Shown: one piece after another, positions 44,449 through 53,610 of the stretch
How the letters are laid out: every line of letters begins with the position of its first letter
Numbering within the stretch: the stretch's first letter is position 1
From: Rubellimicrobium sp.
GTDB taxonomy: Bacteria; Pseudomonadota; Alphaproteobacteria; Rhodobacterales; Rhodobacteraceae
Length of the DNA: 64,000 bases
Assembly: GCA_019454835.1 (NCBI GenBank)
Contig: JACFNP010000007.1
Span: 1-64,000, forward strand
Direction: 5' to 3'
Position numbers and translations under genes: made by a program
The notes under the pieces: generated by a model
Seen by the model: the letters and a program-made list of their open reading frames with translations, nothing else
The model's database searches: none
What the model was told of the DNA's origin: nothing

Positions 44449-44470
44449 CCTGCGCCCCACAGGGCGCGGG
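44449..44470 (+). promoter_or_regulatory. Intercistronic hairpin between frcB and frcC
   Basis: CCTGCGCCC (44449-44457) pairs with GGGCGCGGG (44462-44470), a nine-pair stem including one T-G pair, with a four-base CACA loop. A second small GC hairpin follows near 44485-44502. No T-run is present. As with the similar hairpin at 7166-7196, it likely shields the binding-protein message or causes partial termination before the permease gene. Confidence 0.5.
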
Positions 44471-44538
44471 CCGGAACGGGGGACGGCGGGCGATAGCCGC
44501 CGCCCCCACCGCCTGACAGGGGCACAGGGGAGGACAGG

Positions 44539-45702
44539 GTGAACGACGGTCCAGACAGCTACGAATCGGTCCTCAAGACCCGCCGCGACGACAGCGTGGC
44601 CGAGTTCCAGGAAGAGCACACGCTTCTGCGGCGCTTTCAGCATGTCCTGCACGCGACCCCGTCGCTGGTGCCGCTGGTCGTGCTGGTGGTCTCGACGCTG
44701 GGCTTCGGCATCTATCTCCAGGCGCAGGGCAAGGCGTTCCTGTCCGCGCCGACGCTGTCGCTGATCCTGCAACAGGTGCAGATCGTCGGCATCGTCGCCG
44801 CCGCGCAGACGCTGGTGATCCTGACCGCAGGCATCGACCTCTCGGTCGGTGCGATCATGACGCTGTCCTCGATCGTCATGGGCCAGCTTGCCGTGAACGT
44901 CGGCCTGCCGACCCCGATCGCGCTGCTCATCGGCTTTGGCGTCGGCGGCGGCATCGGCTTCATCAACGGCTGGCTCGCGGCGCGGGTGAAGTTGCCGCCG
45001 TTCATCGTCACGCTGGGCACCTGGCAGATCTTCCTTGCCGCCAATTTCCTCTATTCCCGCAACGAGACGATCCGAAGTCAGGTCGTGCGCGAGGAAGCGC
45101 CGATGCTGCAATGGCTGGGCCTCAAGCCCAACGAGCAGATCGTCAACCTGGTCGAACGCCTGCAGGGCATCACATGGGACGGGCGCCGCCCGGCCAGCAC
45201 CGGAAATACGGTCCTCGACCTGATCTGGTCGGTGAACATCACCTATGGCGTGGTGGTCATGGTGGTGCTGGTCTTCGTGCTGGCCTGGGTGCTGCGCAAC
45301 ACCGCCTGGGGGCGGCATGTCTATGCGGTGGGCGACGACCCCGAGGCCGCGCAACTGTCCGGCGTGAACGTGAAGAAGACGCTGATCTCGGTCTATGTGC
45401 TGGCGGGCCTCATCTGCGCGCTGGCGGGCTGGGCGCTGATCGGGCGGATCGGCTCGATCTCGCCGACATCGGGCTATGACGCCAACATCCAGTCGATCAC
45501 CGCCGTGGTGATCGGGGGGATTTCGCTGTTCGGCGGACGCGGCTCGATCATGGGGGTGTTCTTCGGCGGCCTCATCGTCGGCGTGTTCGAGCTGGGCCTG
45601 CGCATGGCGGGCGCCGACGCGCAATGGACCTTCCTGCTGATCGGCGCGCTCATCATCGGCGCGGTGGCGGTGGACCAGTGGATCAGAAAGGTGGCGGCAT
45701 GA
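44539..45702 (+). CDS. frcC: Fructose ABC transporter permease
   Basis: A 387-residue inner-membrane permease of the ribose/fructose type. It has a cytoplasmic N-terminus of about 45 residues and then roughly ten membrane segments. LVILTAGIDLSVGAIMTLSS is the family signature, LPPFIVTLGTWQIFLAANFL follows, and AVVIGGISLFGGRGSIMG is near the end. It starts with GTG after GGGGAGGACAGG. An insertion of about 40 polar residues around RPASTGNTVLDLIW, seen in FrcC proteins, is present. It overlaps frcA by four bases. Confidence 0.93.
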   Translation: MNDGPDSYESVLKTRRDDSVAEFQEEHTLLRRFQHVLHATPSLVPLVVLVVSTLGFGIYLQAQGKAFLSAPTLSLILQQVQIVGIVAAAQTLVILTAGIDLSVGAIMTLSSIVMGQLAVNVGLPTPIALLIGFGVGGGIGFINGWLAARVKLPPFIVTLGTWQIFLAANFLYSRNETIRSQVVREEAPMLQWLGLKPNEQIVNLVERLQGITWDGRRPASTGNTVLDLIWSVNITYGVVVMVVLVFVLAWVLRNTAWGRHVYAVGDDPEAAQLSGVNVKKTLISVYVLAGLICALAGWALIGRIGSISPTSGYDANIQSITAVVIGGISLFGGRGSIMGVFFGGLIVGVFELGLRMAGADAQWTFLLIGALIIGAVAVDQWIRKVAA

Positions 45703-46484
45703 GCAACCCCGAACCGTTCCTGAAGGGCCGCGGCCTGACCAAGCGCTTCGGCAAGGTCGTGGCGCTGAACAACTGCGACTTCGACCTTTACCCCGGCGAA
45801 ATCCTCGCCGTGATCGGCGACAACGGCGCGGGGAAATCCACGCTCATCAAGGCGATCTCGGGCGCGATCATCCCCGACGAGGGCGAGATCACGCTTGAAG
45901 GCCGCCCGGTGCACTTCACCTCGCCCACCCAGGCGCGCGAGGCCGGGATCGAGACCGTCTACCAGACCCTTGCCATGTCGCCCGCGCTGTCGATCGCCGA
46001 CAACATGTTCATGGGCCGCGAATTGCGCAAGCCGGGCTTTTCCGGCCGCTGGCTGCGCAAGCTCGACAAGCCGCGCATGGAAAAATTCGCGCGCGACAAG
46101 CTGTCCGAACTGGGGCTGATGACGATCCAGAACATCGGCCAGGCGGTGGAAACCCTGTCGGGCGGCCAGCGCCAGGGCGTCGCCGTGGCCCGCGCGGCGG
46201 CGTTCGGGTCCAAGGTCATCATCCTCGACGAACCCACGGCGGCGCTGGGCGTGAAGGAAAGCCGCCGCGTGCTGGAGCTGATCCTCGACGTGAAATCGCG
46301 CGGCATCCCGATCATCCTGATCTCGCACAACATGCCGCATGTCTTCGAGGTCGCCGACCGCATCCACATCCACCGCCTCGGCCGCAGGCTCTGCGTCATC
46401 AACCCCAAGAACCACACGATGTCCGACGCCGTGGCCTACATGACCGGCGCCCGCGAGCCGGAGGCCGAGCTCGAGGCGATGTAG
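45699..46484 (+). CDS. frcA: Fructose ABC transporter ATPase
   Basis: A 261-residue single-domain ATPase, as known for FrcA. Walker A is GDNGAGKST (about residues 40-48), signature TLSGGQRQG, Walker B VIILDEPTAALG, and the switch His is in ILISHNMPHVFEVADR. The C-terminal VAYMTGA motif is typical of fructose and related importers. The ATG at 45699 overlaps the frcC stop. It energises FrcBC and ends the operon; the following region is repeat-rich. Confidence 0.94.
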   Translation: MSNPEPFLKGRGLTKRFGKVVALNNCDFDLYPGEILAVIGDNGAGKSTLIKAISGAIIPDEGEITLEGRPVHFTSPTQAREAGIETVYQTLAMSPALSIADNMFMGRELRKPGFSGRWLRKLDKPRMEKFARDKLSELGLMTIQNIGQAVETLSGGQRQGVAVARAAAFGSKVIILDEPTAALGVKESRRVLELILDVKSRGIPIILISHNMPHVFEVADRIHIHRLGRRLCVINPKNHTMSDAVAYMTGAREPEAELEAM

Positions 46485-46568
46485 GGGGGCGTTGGGAGGC
46501 GAAGGCAAGGCAATCTACCCGCCACCCCCGCCGCATGGCCCGCCACCCCCCGGCCGCATGGATTACCA

Positions 46569-46596
46569 CGTCGCCTGCGGCTCCTCGCAATGACGG
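46569..46596. repeat. Partial palindromic repeat (right arm only)
   Basis: CGTCGCCTGCGGCTCC followed by TCGCAATGACGG is identical to the right arm of copy B at 18140-18230, again without the left arm. It lies 14 bases before the complete copy E, so two units arrived or duplicated side by side and one lost half. Confidence 0.6.
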
Positions 46597-46609
46597 CGGT
46601 AACGGCCTT

Positions 46610-46698
46610 CCGTCATTGCGAGGAGGCGAAGCCGACGAAGCAACCCGAGGGTTTGCGCGAGCGGTCGAGGTTGCTTCGGCTTCGCCTCGCAATGACGG
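46610..46698. repeat. Dispersed palindromic repeat, copy E
   Basis: It begins CCGTCATTGCGAGGAGGCG and ends GCCTCGCAATGACGG, with GAAGCAACC opposite GGTTGCTTC around a less conserved centre. It fills the gap between frcA and tRNA-Lys together with the partial copy to its left. The remainder of the 324-base gap has no recognisable gene; the tRNA promoter must lie in 46699-46808. Confidence 0.78.
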
Positions 46699-46808
46699 CG
46701 ACGCCGACGCCGCCGCACCAGCCCGCGCAGGGCAACTCACCCGATAACCCGTCTCCCCCCGCTTTCGCGGTTGACGCGCCCCGGCCCCTCCCCTACTCAC
46801 CGCGCCGG

Positions 46809-46884
46809 GAGCCCGTAGCTCAGTTGGTAGAGCAACTGACTTTTAATCAGTTGGCCGCGCGTTCGAGTCGCGCCGGGCTCACCA
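46809..46884 (+). tRNA. tRNA-Lys (anticodon UUU)
   Basis: The 76-base cloverleaf is complete. The acceptor stem GAGCCCG (46809-46815) pairs with CGGGCTC (46874-46880), followed by the discriminator A and an encoded CCA. The D arm contains GCTCAGTTGGTAGAGC, the anticodon arm ACTGA-CTTTTAA-TCAGT gives UUU for lysine, and the T arm contains GTTCGAGTC. The gene is convergent with ftsK, whose stop codon is six bases further right. Confidence 0.97.
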
Positions 46885-46889
46885 CCCCC

Positions 46890-49844
46890 CTACTGCACCT
46901 CCGGCACCAGAATCTCGCGTTTGCCGACCGCGTTTGCGGCGGACACCACGCCCTGGTCCTCCATCTGCTCGACCAGCCGCGCGGCCTTGTTGTAGCCGAT
47001 GGCGAGCTTGCGCTGGATATATGAGGTCGAGCATTTCCGGTCGCGGGCCACGATCTGCACCGCCATGTCGTAAAGCGCATCGTCGCCTTCCGCGCCCGAG
47101 GACAGGCCCAGCACCGCGTCGATGTCGGTGGCGACCTCGTCGTCGGGGCCGTCGGTGACGCCCGACTGGTAGTCCGGCGGACCCCAGGCCTTGAGAAAGG
47201 CCACGACTTCCTCGACCTCCTCGTCCGAGCAGAACGGCCCGTGCACCCGCTGGATGCGACCGCCGCCGGCCATATACAGCATGTCGCCCATGCCCAGCAG
47301 TTGCTCGGCGCCCTGTTCGCCCAGGATGGTGCGGCTGTCGATCTTGGACGTGACCTGAAAGCTGATCCGGGTCGGGAAGTTCGCCTTGATCGTGCCGGTG
47401 ATGACATCGACCGACGGCCTCTGCGTGGCCATGATGAGATGGATGCCCGAGGCGCGCGCCATCTGGGCAAGGCGCTGGATGCAGGCCTCGATCTCCTTGC
47501 CCGCGACCATCATCAGGTCGGCCATCTCGTCGACGACGACGACGATATAGGGGAAGGGTTCGGGCAGGATTTCCTCGGTCTCGAACACCGGATCGCCGGT
47601 TTCCTCGTCAAAGCCGGTCTGCACGGTGCGCGAGAACACCTCGCCCGCGCCCAGCGCCTCGCGGACGCGGCCGTTGTAGCCCTCGATGTTGCGCACGCCC
47701 ATCTTCGACATCTTGCGGTAGCGGTCCTCCATTTCCGCAACCACCCATTTCAGCGCCACCACCGCCTTCTTCGGGTCGGTGACGACGGGGGACAGCAGAT
47801 GCGGGATGCCGTCATAGACGGACAGCTCCAGCATCTTCGGGTCGATCATGATGAGGCGGCATTCCTCGGGCGTCAGCTTGTAAAGCAGGCTGAGGATCAT
47901 GGTGTTGATCGCCACCGACTTGCCCGACCCCGTGGTCCCGGCGATCAGCAGGTGCGGCATCTTGGCCAGGTTGGCGACCACCGGCTCGCCGCCGATGTCC
48001 TTGCCCAAAGCCAGCGGCAGCCGCATCTGGCTGTCGCCGAACTGGCGCGCCGCAAGGATTTCGCGCAGCACCACCTTCTCGCGGCGCTCGTTGGGCAGTT
48101 CGATGCCGATGACCGAACGCCCCGGCACCGTGGACACCCGCGCCGAGAGCGCCGACATGCTCCGCGCGATGTCGTCGGCCAGGCCGATGACGCGGCTGGC
48201 CTTGAGGCCCGGCGCCGGTTCCAGTTCATACATCGTCACCACCGGGCCGGGGCGGACACTGACGATCTCGCCCCTCACGCCGTAATCGTCGAGCACCGAT
48301 TCCAGCATCCGCGCGTTTTCTTCCAGCGCCTCGTCCGAAAGCGTGTGATGCGGCACCCCCGCCGGATCGGCGAGCAGCGCGAGCGGCGGGAATTCGTAGC
48401 CCGCATAGCGATCTTCCAGCGGCAGCACGGGCTGCGCCTCGGCCCTCGCACGGGTCGAGGGCTGGATCGGGCGGCGGTTCATCGCCTGCACCACGCGCGG
48501 CGCCGCAGGGGCGGCGGGGCTGTTGGCGAAGGCCGGAGTCTCGACCGGGTTCTCCCAGACCTCCGCGTCGTCATCGTCGATGACCGGGTCGGCCGCAGGC
48601 GCGGCAGGGCCGGTCAGCGGCGGCTCGTCCAGATGCGGGCGCGGGGATTGCGGCGCCTGCGCGCCAAGGATCAGCGGGCGCGGGCCGCGCAGCCGGGCGA
48701 TGGCCGAGGCGACGCTGCCGCCGATGGCACCCGCCGTCATTTCGCCCACCGCCTGCGGCGTCACCACCTGCCCGGCGCGGGCGCGGGCGCGGATCGCGTC
48801 GCCGATCCGGGCGCGGATGCGGTCGTCGACCGGCAGCGTGTCGATGTCCTCGTCGATGTAGTCGTCGCGGCGAGCAGACGGTGGCTCGGGCCGCTCGGCC
48901 GGGCGCGTGAAGATGCCCGGCACCCGCGACAGCAGCGCCCCGATCCCCGAGGGCGCGGGCGGCATGGCCCGGCGCGGCGGCGCGGCCAGCCCCGAGGCCG
49001 ACACCGGCGGCGGCATCAGCGGCGCGCGCATGGCGGCCTCGCGCGGCGCGACCGCGGGTTCTGGCGCGCGCACCACCGCCGCCTGCCGCCGGGGCGGCGG
49101 CAGCTCGTCCTCAAGCGCGACCGCCCGTTCACGACGCGCCGCGCGCATCCCGACCGCGCGGGCCTGTGCGCCCCGCGCCACCTGCGCCGAGGCCCGCATC
49201 CCCCGGCCAAGACCGCGCAGGATCATCTCGTAGCCCCAGCCCGCGCCGAGGATCAGGAACCGCAACGCCCCGCGCGCCTCGTCGCGGGTGACGCCCGCGA
49301 CCCAGGCGACCGAGACCAGCACCGCCAGCGCCAGCGCCAGCGACATGACCTTCACCGCAAACCCGGCGCCCAGCGGCAGCACGGTCAGCGCAAATCCCAG
49401 CACCGTGTCGCCGAACAACCCGCCCAGCCCGAAGCGCGGCGCCCAGCCCGCAGGCGGCGCCAGCGTCGCGCCATACAGCGCCGCCAGCGCCACGGCGAGC
49501 GGCGCGAACACCAGCCGCCCCAGCCGCTCCTCGCCCAGATGCAGCGGCAGCCGCAGCCCCCAGGCCAGCAGCACCAGCGGCACCACCCAGGCCGCCCGCC
49601 CGACGATCATCGTCAGCGGATGCGCGACCGAGGCTCCCAGCCGCCCCAGCCAGTTGTGCACCGGCGCGTCACTCGCCAGCATCCAGTTCGGATCGTCCGG
49701 GCTGTAGGACCAGAGCATCAGCCCGGCCGCCACCCCCAGCGCCGCCAGCAGCAGCCCGCCCAGTTCGAGCGAGCGGCGTTCCAGCACCGCCTGGGTTTCC
49801 CGGTCCAGCAGCGGCCCGCGTCCCCGTGTCTGATAGGTCGCCAT
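46890..49844 (-). CDS. ftsK: DNA translocase FtsK
   Basis: A 984-residue FtsK. The N-terminal 190 residues carry four or five membrane helices (for example [18 protein letters not shown]) that anchor it at the division septum. Residues about 215-490 are a proline/alanine/arginine-rich linker. The motor domain follows, with Walker [13 protein letters not shown] near residue 635 and Walker [14 protein letters not shown]. The C-terminal gamma winged helix ([20 protein letters not shown]) recognises KOPS sequences and activates XerCD at dif. All functional parts are present. The gene is convergent with tRNA-Lys. Confidence 0.96.
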   Translation of the reverse strand: MATYQTRGRGPLLDRETQAVLERRSLELGGLLLAALGVAAGLMLWSYSPDDPNWMLASDAPVHNWLGRLGASVAHPLTMIVGRAAWVVPLVLLAWGLRLPLHLGEERLGRLVFAPLAVALAALYGATLAPPAGWAPRFGLGGLFGDTVLGFALTVLPLGAGFAVKVMSLALALAVLVSVAWVAGVTRDEARGALRFLILGAGWGYEMILRGLGRGMRASAQVARGAQARAVGMRAARRERAVALEDELPPPRRQAAVVRAPEPAVAPREAAMRAPLMPPPVSASGLAAPPRRAMPPAPSGIGALLSRVPGIFTRPAERPEPPSARRDDYIDEDIDTLPVDDRIRARIGDAIRARARAGQVVTPQAVGEMTAGAIGGSVASAIARLRGPRPLILGAQAPQSPRPHLDEPPLTGPAAPAADPVIDDDDAEVWENPVETPAFANSPAAPAAPRVVQAMNRRPIQPSTRARAEAQPVLPLEDRYAGYEFPPLALLADPAGVPHHTLSDEALEENARMLESVLDDYGVRGEIVSVRPGPVVTMYELEPAPGLKASRVIGLADDIARSMSALSARVSTVPGRSVIGIELPNERREKVVLREILAARQFGDSQMRLPLALGKDIGGEPVVANLAKMPHLLIAGTTGSGKSVAINTMILSLLYKLTPEECRLIMIDPKMLELSVYDGIPHLLSPVVTDPKKAVVALKWVVAEMEDRYRKMSKMGVRNIEGYNGRVREALGAGEVFSRTVQTGFDEETGDPVFETEEILPEPFPYIVVVVDEMADLMMVAGKEIEACIQRLAQMARASGIHLIMATQRPSVDVITGTIKANFPTRISFQVTSKIDSRTILGEQGAEQLLGMGDMLYMAGGGRIQRVHGPFCSDEEVEEVVAFLKAWGPPDYQSGVTDGPDDEVATDIDAVLGLSSGAEGDDALYDMAVQIVARDRKCSTSYIQRKLAIGYNKAARLVEQMEDQGVVSAANAVGKREILVPEVQ

Positions 49845-49856
49845 GGCAGCTCTCCC

Positions 49857-51035
49857 TCAACCGTAAAGACAGGCGGCAACAAGGCGAAGGCCCCGCTGCA
49901 CGTCCTGCATGGGCGCGACCATGGCCACACGGATATGGCCCGCACCCGGATTCAAACCATCGACCTCGCGCCCCAGATAGGCGCCCGGCAGGACGCGCAC
50001 CCCGGTCTCGCGCCACAGCTTCAGCGTGGCCGCCTCGCTGTCCTCGACCGGCAGCCACAGGAAAAAGCCGCCCTGCGGCGCGACATAGCCGGGCACATCG
50101 CCGAACACCTCGTCGGCCAGCGCGTATTTCGCGTGATAGAGCGCGCGGTTTTCCACCACATGCGCCTCGTCGGCCCAGACCCGCGCCGCGACCGCCTGAA
50201 GCGGCAGCGGCAGCGGTGCGCCGCCATAGGCGCGCAACTGGCGCATGGCGGCGATGCCCGCGCGCCCGCCCGCGACAAAGCCCGAGCGCAGCCCCGGCAG
50301 GTTCGACCGCTTCGACAGCGAATGGAACGCCAGCACCCGTTCCGGGTCGGCGCCCATCGCGGCGGCAACCTGCAAGGCGCCGGGCGGCGGCGCGTCGCGC
50401 CAGATCTCGGCATAGCATTCGTCGGCGATGATGCGGAAATCATGCCGTTCGGCCAGCGTGATGACCGCGCGCCACCAGTCCGCATCCGCGACCGCGCCCT
50501 GCGGGTTGGCGGGCGAGCAGACATAGAACAGCGTCGTGCGCGCCAGCGTTTCCTCGGGGATCGCGCCCGGATCGGGCAGAAAGCCGGTCGCGGCGGTCGC
50601 GGGCAGGAACACCGGCTCGGCCCCGGCGGCGCGGGCGGCGGCAAGGTAGGGCTGATAGAACGGGTTGGGCATGAGGATCGCCGCCTGCGCGCCGTTCTTG
50701 CGCACAGGCGACAGCGCCAGACCGGCGGCGAACAGCCCCTCGCGGGTGCCGTTCAGGGTCAGGACGTTATCGGGTGCCATCGCCACGCCGTAGCGTCGCA
50801 CCAGCCAGCCGATGATCGCGGCCAGCAGTTCGGGGGTGCCGTCGTTCGGGGGGTAGCGGCCGAAACCCTCGATCTCGCGCGCGATGATTTCGGCCACGAA
50901 ATCCGGGAACGGGTGATGCGGCTCGCCGATGGACATCGACAGCGGGTCGCCGCCCGGCGCCTGCCCGTCAAGCAGGCTCCGCAGGCGCGTGAACGCATAG
51001 GCGCCAAGGTCCGTGAACCGCCCGGTTTCTGTCAT
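49857..51035 (-). CDS. Class I/II aminotransferase (DapC-like)
   Basis: A 392-residue fold-type I aminotransferase. PLP contacts are visible: YVCSPANPQGAV, the Asp in IIADECYAEIW, and the Schiff-base Lys in HSLSKRSNLPGLRSGF. The SKRSN-PGLRSGF stretch is typical of N-succinyl-diaminopimelate aminotransferase (DapC) in lysine/peptidoglycan synthesis. The N-terminal SIGEPHHPFPDFV and RYPPNDGTPELLAAI agree. I chose the ATG at 51035; a longer frame to 51431 overlaps the amidase and is rejected. It lies 12 bases upstream of ftsK. A general aminotransferase remains possible. Confidence 0.87.
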   Translation of the reverse strand: MTETGRFTDLGAYAFTRLRSLLDGQAPGGDPLSMSIGEPHHPFPDFVAEIIAREIEGFGRYPPNDGTPELLAAIIGWLVRRYGVAMAPDNVLTLNGTREGLFAAGLALSPVRKNGAQAAILMPNPFYQPYLAAARAAGAEPVFLPATAATGFLPDPGAIPEETLARTTLFYVCSPANPQGAVADADWWRAVITLAERHDFRIIADECYAEIWRDAPPPGALQVAAAMGADPERVLAFHSLSKRSNLPGLRSGFVAGGRAGIAAMRQLRAYGGAPLPLPLQAVAARVWADEAHVVENRALYHAKYALADEVFGDVPGYVAPQGGFFLWLPVEDSEAATLKLWRETGVRVLPGAYLGREVDGLNPGAGHIRVAMVAPMQDVQRGLRLVAACLYG

Positions 51036-51157
51036 CACTGCCTCAAGTCCGGGGTCGTTGCGCCCCGTGTAGCGCCAGACTAGCCCGACGCACCGGCCAG
51101 TGTCCAGAAAAACGGCACCGGAATCGCGCGCTTGCAGCGCGGCGCGTGGCTTTCGCG

Positions 51158-52495
51158 TCAGGCGGCGCGGCCAAGCACCCGCTCGGCGCCCGCCGCCAGC
51201 CGCAGCAGCCGCCCGTCGCAGCCCGCCAGCCCGTTCAGCAGCAGCCCGCAGGACAGCGTGCCGGTGGGCAGGCTGATCCCGCAGAGGTCGAACAGGTTGC
51301 CGAACCGGGTGTTGCGCAGGGTGCGCAGGTTCACCCGCTGGTAATAATCCACATCCGCCGCCACAAGCGCGGTTTCGGGCGGCAGGATCGGCGCGGTCGG
51401 GCACAGGATCGCATCGAAGGGCGCCGCCCAACCGGCAAACCGCTGCCGCAGCGCGTGCAATTCGTCGCGCGCCGCGATCCAGTCGGCGGCGGCGATTCCC
51501 TCGCCCGCGCCGATCCGGCTGCGGATCTGGTGATACATCAGATGGCCCTTTTCAGCGACAAGGTCGCGCCAGAAGGCCCAGGCCTCGGCGGGATACAGCA
51601 CGCCCGCCAGGTCCCAGGCCCGCGCGATCCAGTCGGCCCGCGCATGGGTGATCCGCGCCCCCGCCGCCGCCAGCCGCTCGACCGCCCCGGCAAAGGCTGC
51701 GGCGGGCGCCTCGTCCACGTCCTCGCCCACCACCGACCCGAGCACCAGCAGCCGTGCACCCGCGACGCTGGCCCCCGCCAGATCGACGGGCCTTGTCCCG
51801 CCCAGCAGCGCCACCACTTCCGCCGCATCCTCGACGCTGCGCGCCAGCGGCCCGGCCACGTCGAAAGACGCGCACAGCGGCAGCGCGCCGCGCATCGGCA
51901 GGGTGCCGAACGAAGGCTTGTAGCCCACCAGATCGTTCCAGGCCGAGGGCAGCCGGATCGAGCCGCCGGTATCCGACCCCACCGCCGCCGGGGCCAGCCC
52001 GAAGGCCACCGAGGCCGCCGCGCCGGAAGACGACCCGCCGGGCAGCAGCCGCGCGTCATGGACATTGGGCGGCGTCGCCGTCACCGGGTTGTAGCCCAGC
52101 CCCGAGAAGGCGATCTCGGACATGTGGGTCTTGCCCAGACAGACCGAACCCCCGGCGGTCGCATTGGCAAGGATGTCGCAATCCGCCTCGGGCACCCGGC
52201 CCGCCAGCATCGCGGTGCCAGCCTCGGTCGCCGTGCCCGCGCTGTCGTAGAGGTCCTTCCACGACAGCGGCACCCCATCCAGCAACCCGCGCCGCAGCCC
52301 CGAACGCGCCCGCGCACGGGCGGCCCCGGCCTCGGCCAGTGCCCGTGCGCGGGTGGTGCGGGCATAGATCGCCGCGCCCTGCGGGTGGAGGTCGATGGCG
52401 TCGAGAATCCCTTCGGCCAGGTCCAGCGGATCAAGCCGCCCTGCCCCGATCCCGCGCCCCAGGTCTGCCGCCGTCGCGCCGTGCCAGTCCGCCAT
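51158..52495 (-). CDS. Amidase (amidase-signature family)
   Basis: A 445-residue amidase-signature enzyme. The Ser-cisSer-Lys triad is readable as Lys80 in PLSWKDLYD, Ser155 in PGGSSSGAAAS and Ser179 in DTGGSIRLPS. The length is usual for stand-alone amidases, slightly shorter than GatA, and GatB/GatC are not adjacent, so it is probably not the tRNA amidotransferase subunit. It may hydrolyse small aliphatic or aromatic amides. It lies between the DapC-like gene and a DUF3035 lipoprotein on the same strand. Confidence 0.92.
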   Translation of the reverse strand: MADWHGATAADLGRGIGAGRLDPLDLAEGILDAIDLHPQGAAIYARTTRARALAEAGAARARARSGLRRGLLDGVPLSWKDLYDSAGTATEAGTAMLAGRVPEADCDILANATAGGSVCLGKTHMSEIAFSGLGYNPVTATPPNVHDARLLPGGSSSGAAASVAFGLAPAAVGSDTGGSIRLPSAWNDLVGYKPSFGTLPMRGALPLCASFDVAGPLARSVEDAAEVVALLGGTRPVDLAGASVAGARLLVLGSVVGEDVDEAPAAAFAGAVERLAAAGARITHARADWIARAWDLAGVLYPAEAWAFWRDLVAEKGHLMYHQIRSRIGAGEGIAAADWIAARDELHALRQRFAGWAAPFDAILCPTAPILPPETALVAADVDYYQRVNLRTLRNTRFGNLFDLCGISLPTGTLSCGLLLNGLAGCDGRLLRLAAGAERVLGRAA

Positions 52496-52528
52496 GCCGT
52501 CCCCGTTCCTGCCGCAGGGATGAACCCC

Positions 52529-52558
52529 CCTTCATCCTTGTCGAAATACTCCCGGGGG
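52529..52558. repeat. Rhodobacterales-type GGAGTATTT intergenic motif, copy 1
   Basis: Read on the minus strand, this is CCCCCGGGAGTATTTCGAC followed by AAGGATGAAGG. The same sequence, with GTG in place of CGA, occurs on the plus strand at 58196-58224. Both copies sit beside runs of G and C that can form a hairpin. I recall this motif as a frequent intergenic sequence downstream of genes in Rhodobacterales. The function is unknown; a terminator-associated role fits its positions. Confidence 0.6.
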
Positions 52559-52597
52559 GAGGCCCGCAGGGCCGGGGGGCCGCGCCCCCCGCGCGGC

Positions 52598-53080
52598 TCA
52601 GCGGCGCGGCGGTGCCGTGGGGGTCGCCACGCCCGCCGCCCGGAAGCGCGCGATCTCGGCCCATGGGTCAAGGCTCTGGCGCGCATAGGCCGCATAATAG
52701 GGATCGCGCGCCGACAGGCCCCGACCGCCGCGCCCGGTGCGGCTGCGGAATGCGGCGTCCTCCTGCGCGACGGTCGCGCGGATGTCCGGGTCGGTGCGCC
52801 AGGTGCCGAGCTGCGCCAGCAGCGCCGCATCGCCCGCGACCCCCGCGCCGTCCCGTCCGCCCAGCAGCGCCATGGCCGCGCCCACCGGGTCGGGGTCGGC
52901 AAGGTTCGTGCCTCCGGGCGCGGGCAGCGCCAGCGTGTCGGGGATGACCAGCGGGCGCATCGGCAGCACCGAGAAATCGTCAGGCACCCGCGCGCCGGAG
53001 CCCAGCCGATGCAGCGCCCCGCCGCCCGAACAGGCGGCCAGGCCGAAGGCCAGCATCAGAACCCCTGCAATGCGGATCAC
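52598..53080 (-). CDS. DUF3035 lipoprotein (BamF-like)
   Basis: A 160-residue lipoprotein. Starting from the GTG at 53080 (GAGAGGC upstream), it begins VIRIAGVLMLAFGLAACSGG, a signal peptide with the lipobox LAAC. Just after comes VPDDFSVLPMRPLVIPD, the PDEFxV...PLxxPPD motif of alphaproteobacterial DUF3035/BamF proteins, associated with the outer-membrane assembly complex. The remainder is low in recognisable features. A longer frame to 53203 would place the signal peptide internally and overlaps lspA, so it is rejected. It lies 49 bases after lspA on the same strand. Confidence 0.85.
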   Translation of the reverse strand: MIRIAGVLMLAFGLAACSGGGALHRLGSGARVPDDFSVLPMRPLVIPDTLALPAPGGTNLADPDPVGAAMALLGGRDGAGVAGDAALLAQLGTWRTDPDIRATVAQEDAAFRSRTGRGGRGLSARDPYYAAYARQSLDPWAEIARFRAAGVATPTAPPRR

Positions 53081-53129
53081 GTCGCCTCTCACCCTTTGGC
53101 GCAACTGATAACAGGCGAAAACCCGCGCG

Positions 53130-53600
53130 TCACGCCCCTTTGGCCTTGCCGCCGCCGAAGAGCACGAGACCGATGGCGCCCGCGAATACCCAGACATCCG
53201 CAAGGTTGAACGAGAACGGGTTGCCCCAGCCCGGCAGGCCGGTGTTGAGAAAATCGGCGACCGCGCCGTAGATCAGCCGGTCGACGACATTGCCCAGCGC
53301 CCCGCCGACAAGCAGCCCGGCGGAAACCCGCATCGGCGGCCTGGCGCCGTGGTCGCGCGCCACCCAGACCAGCACCGCCGCCGAGATGGCCAGCGCAAAG
53401 GCGATCAGCAGCCAGCGCGCGTCGAAGCTGGAAAGGATGCCGAAATTCACGCCCCGGTTCCATGCCATGCGAAAGTTCAGCCACGGCGGCAGCACGGCGA
53501 TTTCCTGCCGCGTTGCCAGATCAAGCCAGCGCACCACGATCCATTTCGACGCCTGATCGAGCAGGAAGGCCGCCAGCGCCACGATGAAGGTAAGCCGCAT
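53130..53600 (-). CDS. lspA: Lipoprotein signal peptidase LspA
   Basis: A 156-residue integral membrane aspartyl protease (signal peptidase II) that removes signal peptides from prolipoproteins. Four membrane helices are apparent. The catalytic aspartates are Asp116 in GNVVDRLIYGAVADFL and Asp135 in FSFNLADVWV, matching the known pair. The conserved WNRGVNFG motif lies near residues 47-54. It follows purH by ten bases and precedes a lipoprotein gene, so the operon supplies both enzyme and a client. Confidence 0.96.
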   Translation of the reverse strand: MRLTFIVALAAFLLDQASKWIVVRWLDLATRQEIAVLPPWLNFRMAWNRGVNFGILSSFDARWLLIAFALAISAAVLVWVARDHGARPPMRVSAGLLVGGALGNVVDRLIYGAVADFLNTGLPGWGNPFSFNLADVWVFAGAIGLVLFGGGKAKGA

Positions 53601-53610
53601 GTCGTGCGCC

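Noticed and set aside
46809-46884. tRNA-Lys as an integration site for a genomic island
   Set aside because: The 3' end faces ftsK at six bases distance, no integrase is nearby, and no duplicate of the tRNA end was seen in the window.
47241-51083. A 1280-codon open frame on the plus strand
   Set aside because: It is antisense to ftsK and the aminotransferase, both of which show full family motifs. Long antisense frames are expected at this GC content with strong third-position bias.
51158-52495. Amidase as GatA of the aminoacyl-tRNA amidotransferase
   Set aside because: No gatB or gatC is adjacent and the protein is shorter than usual GatA. A general amidase is the safer call.
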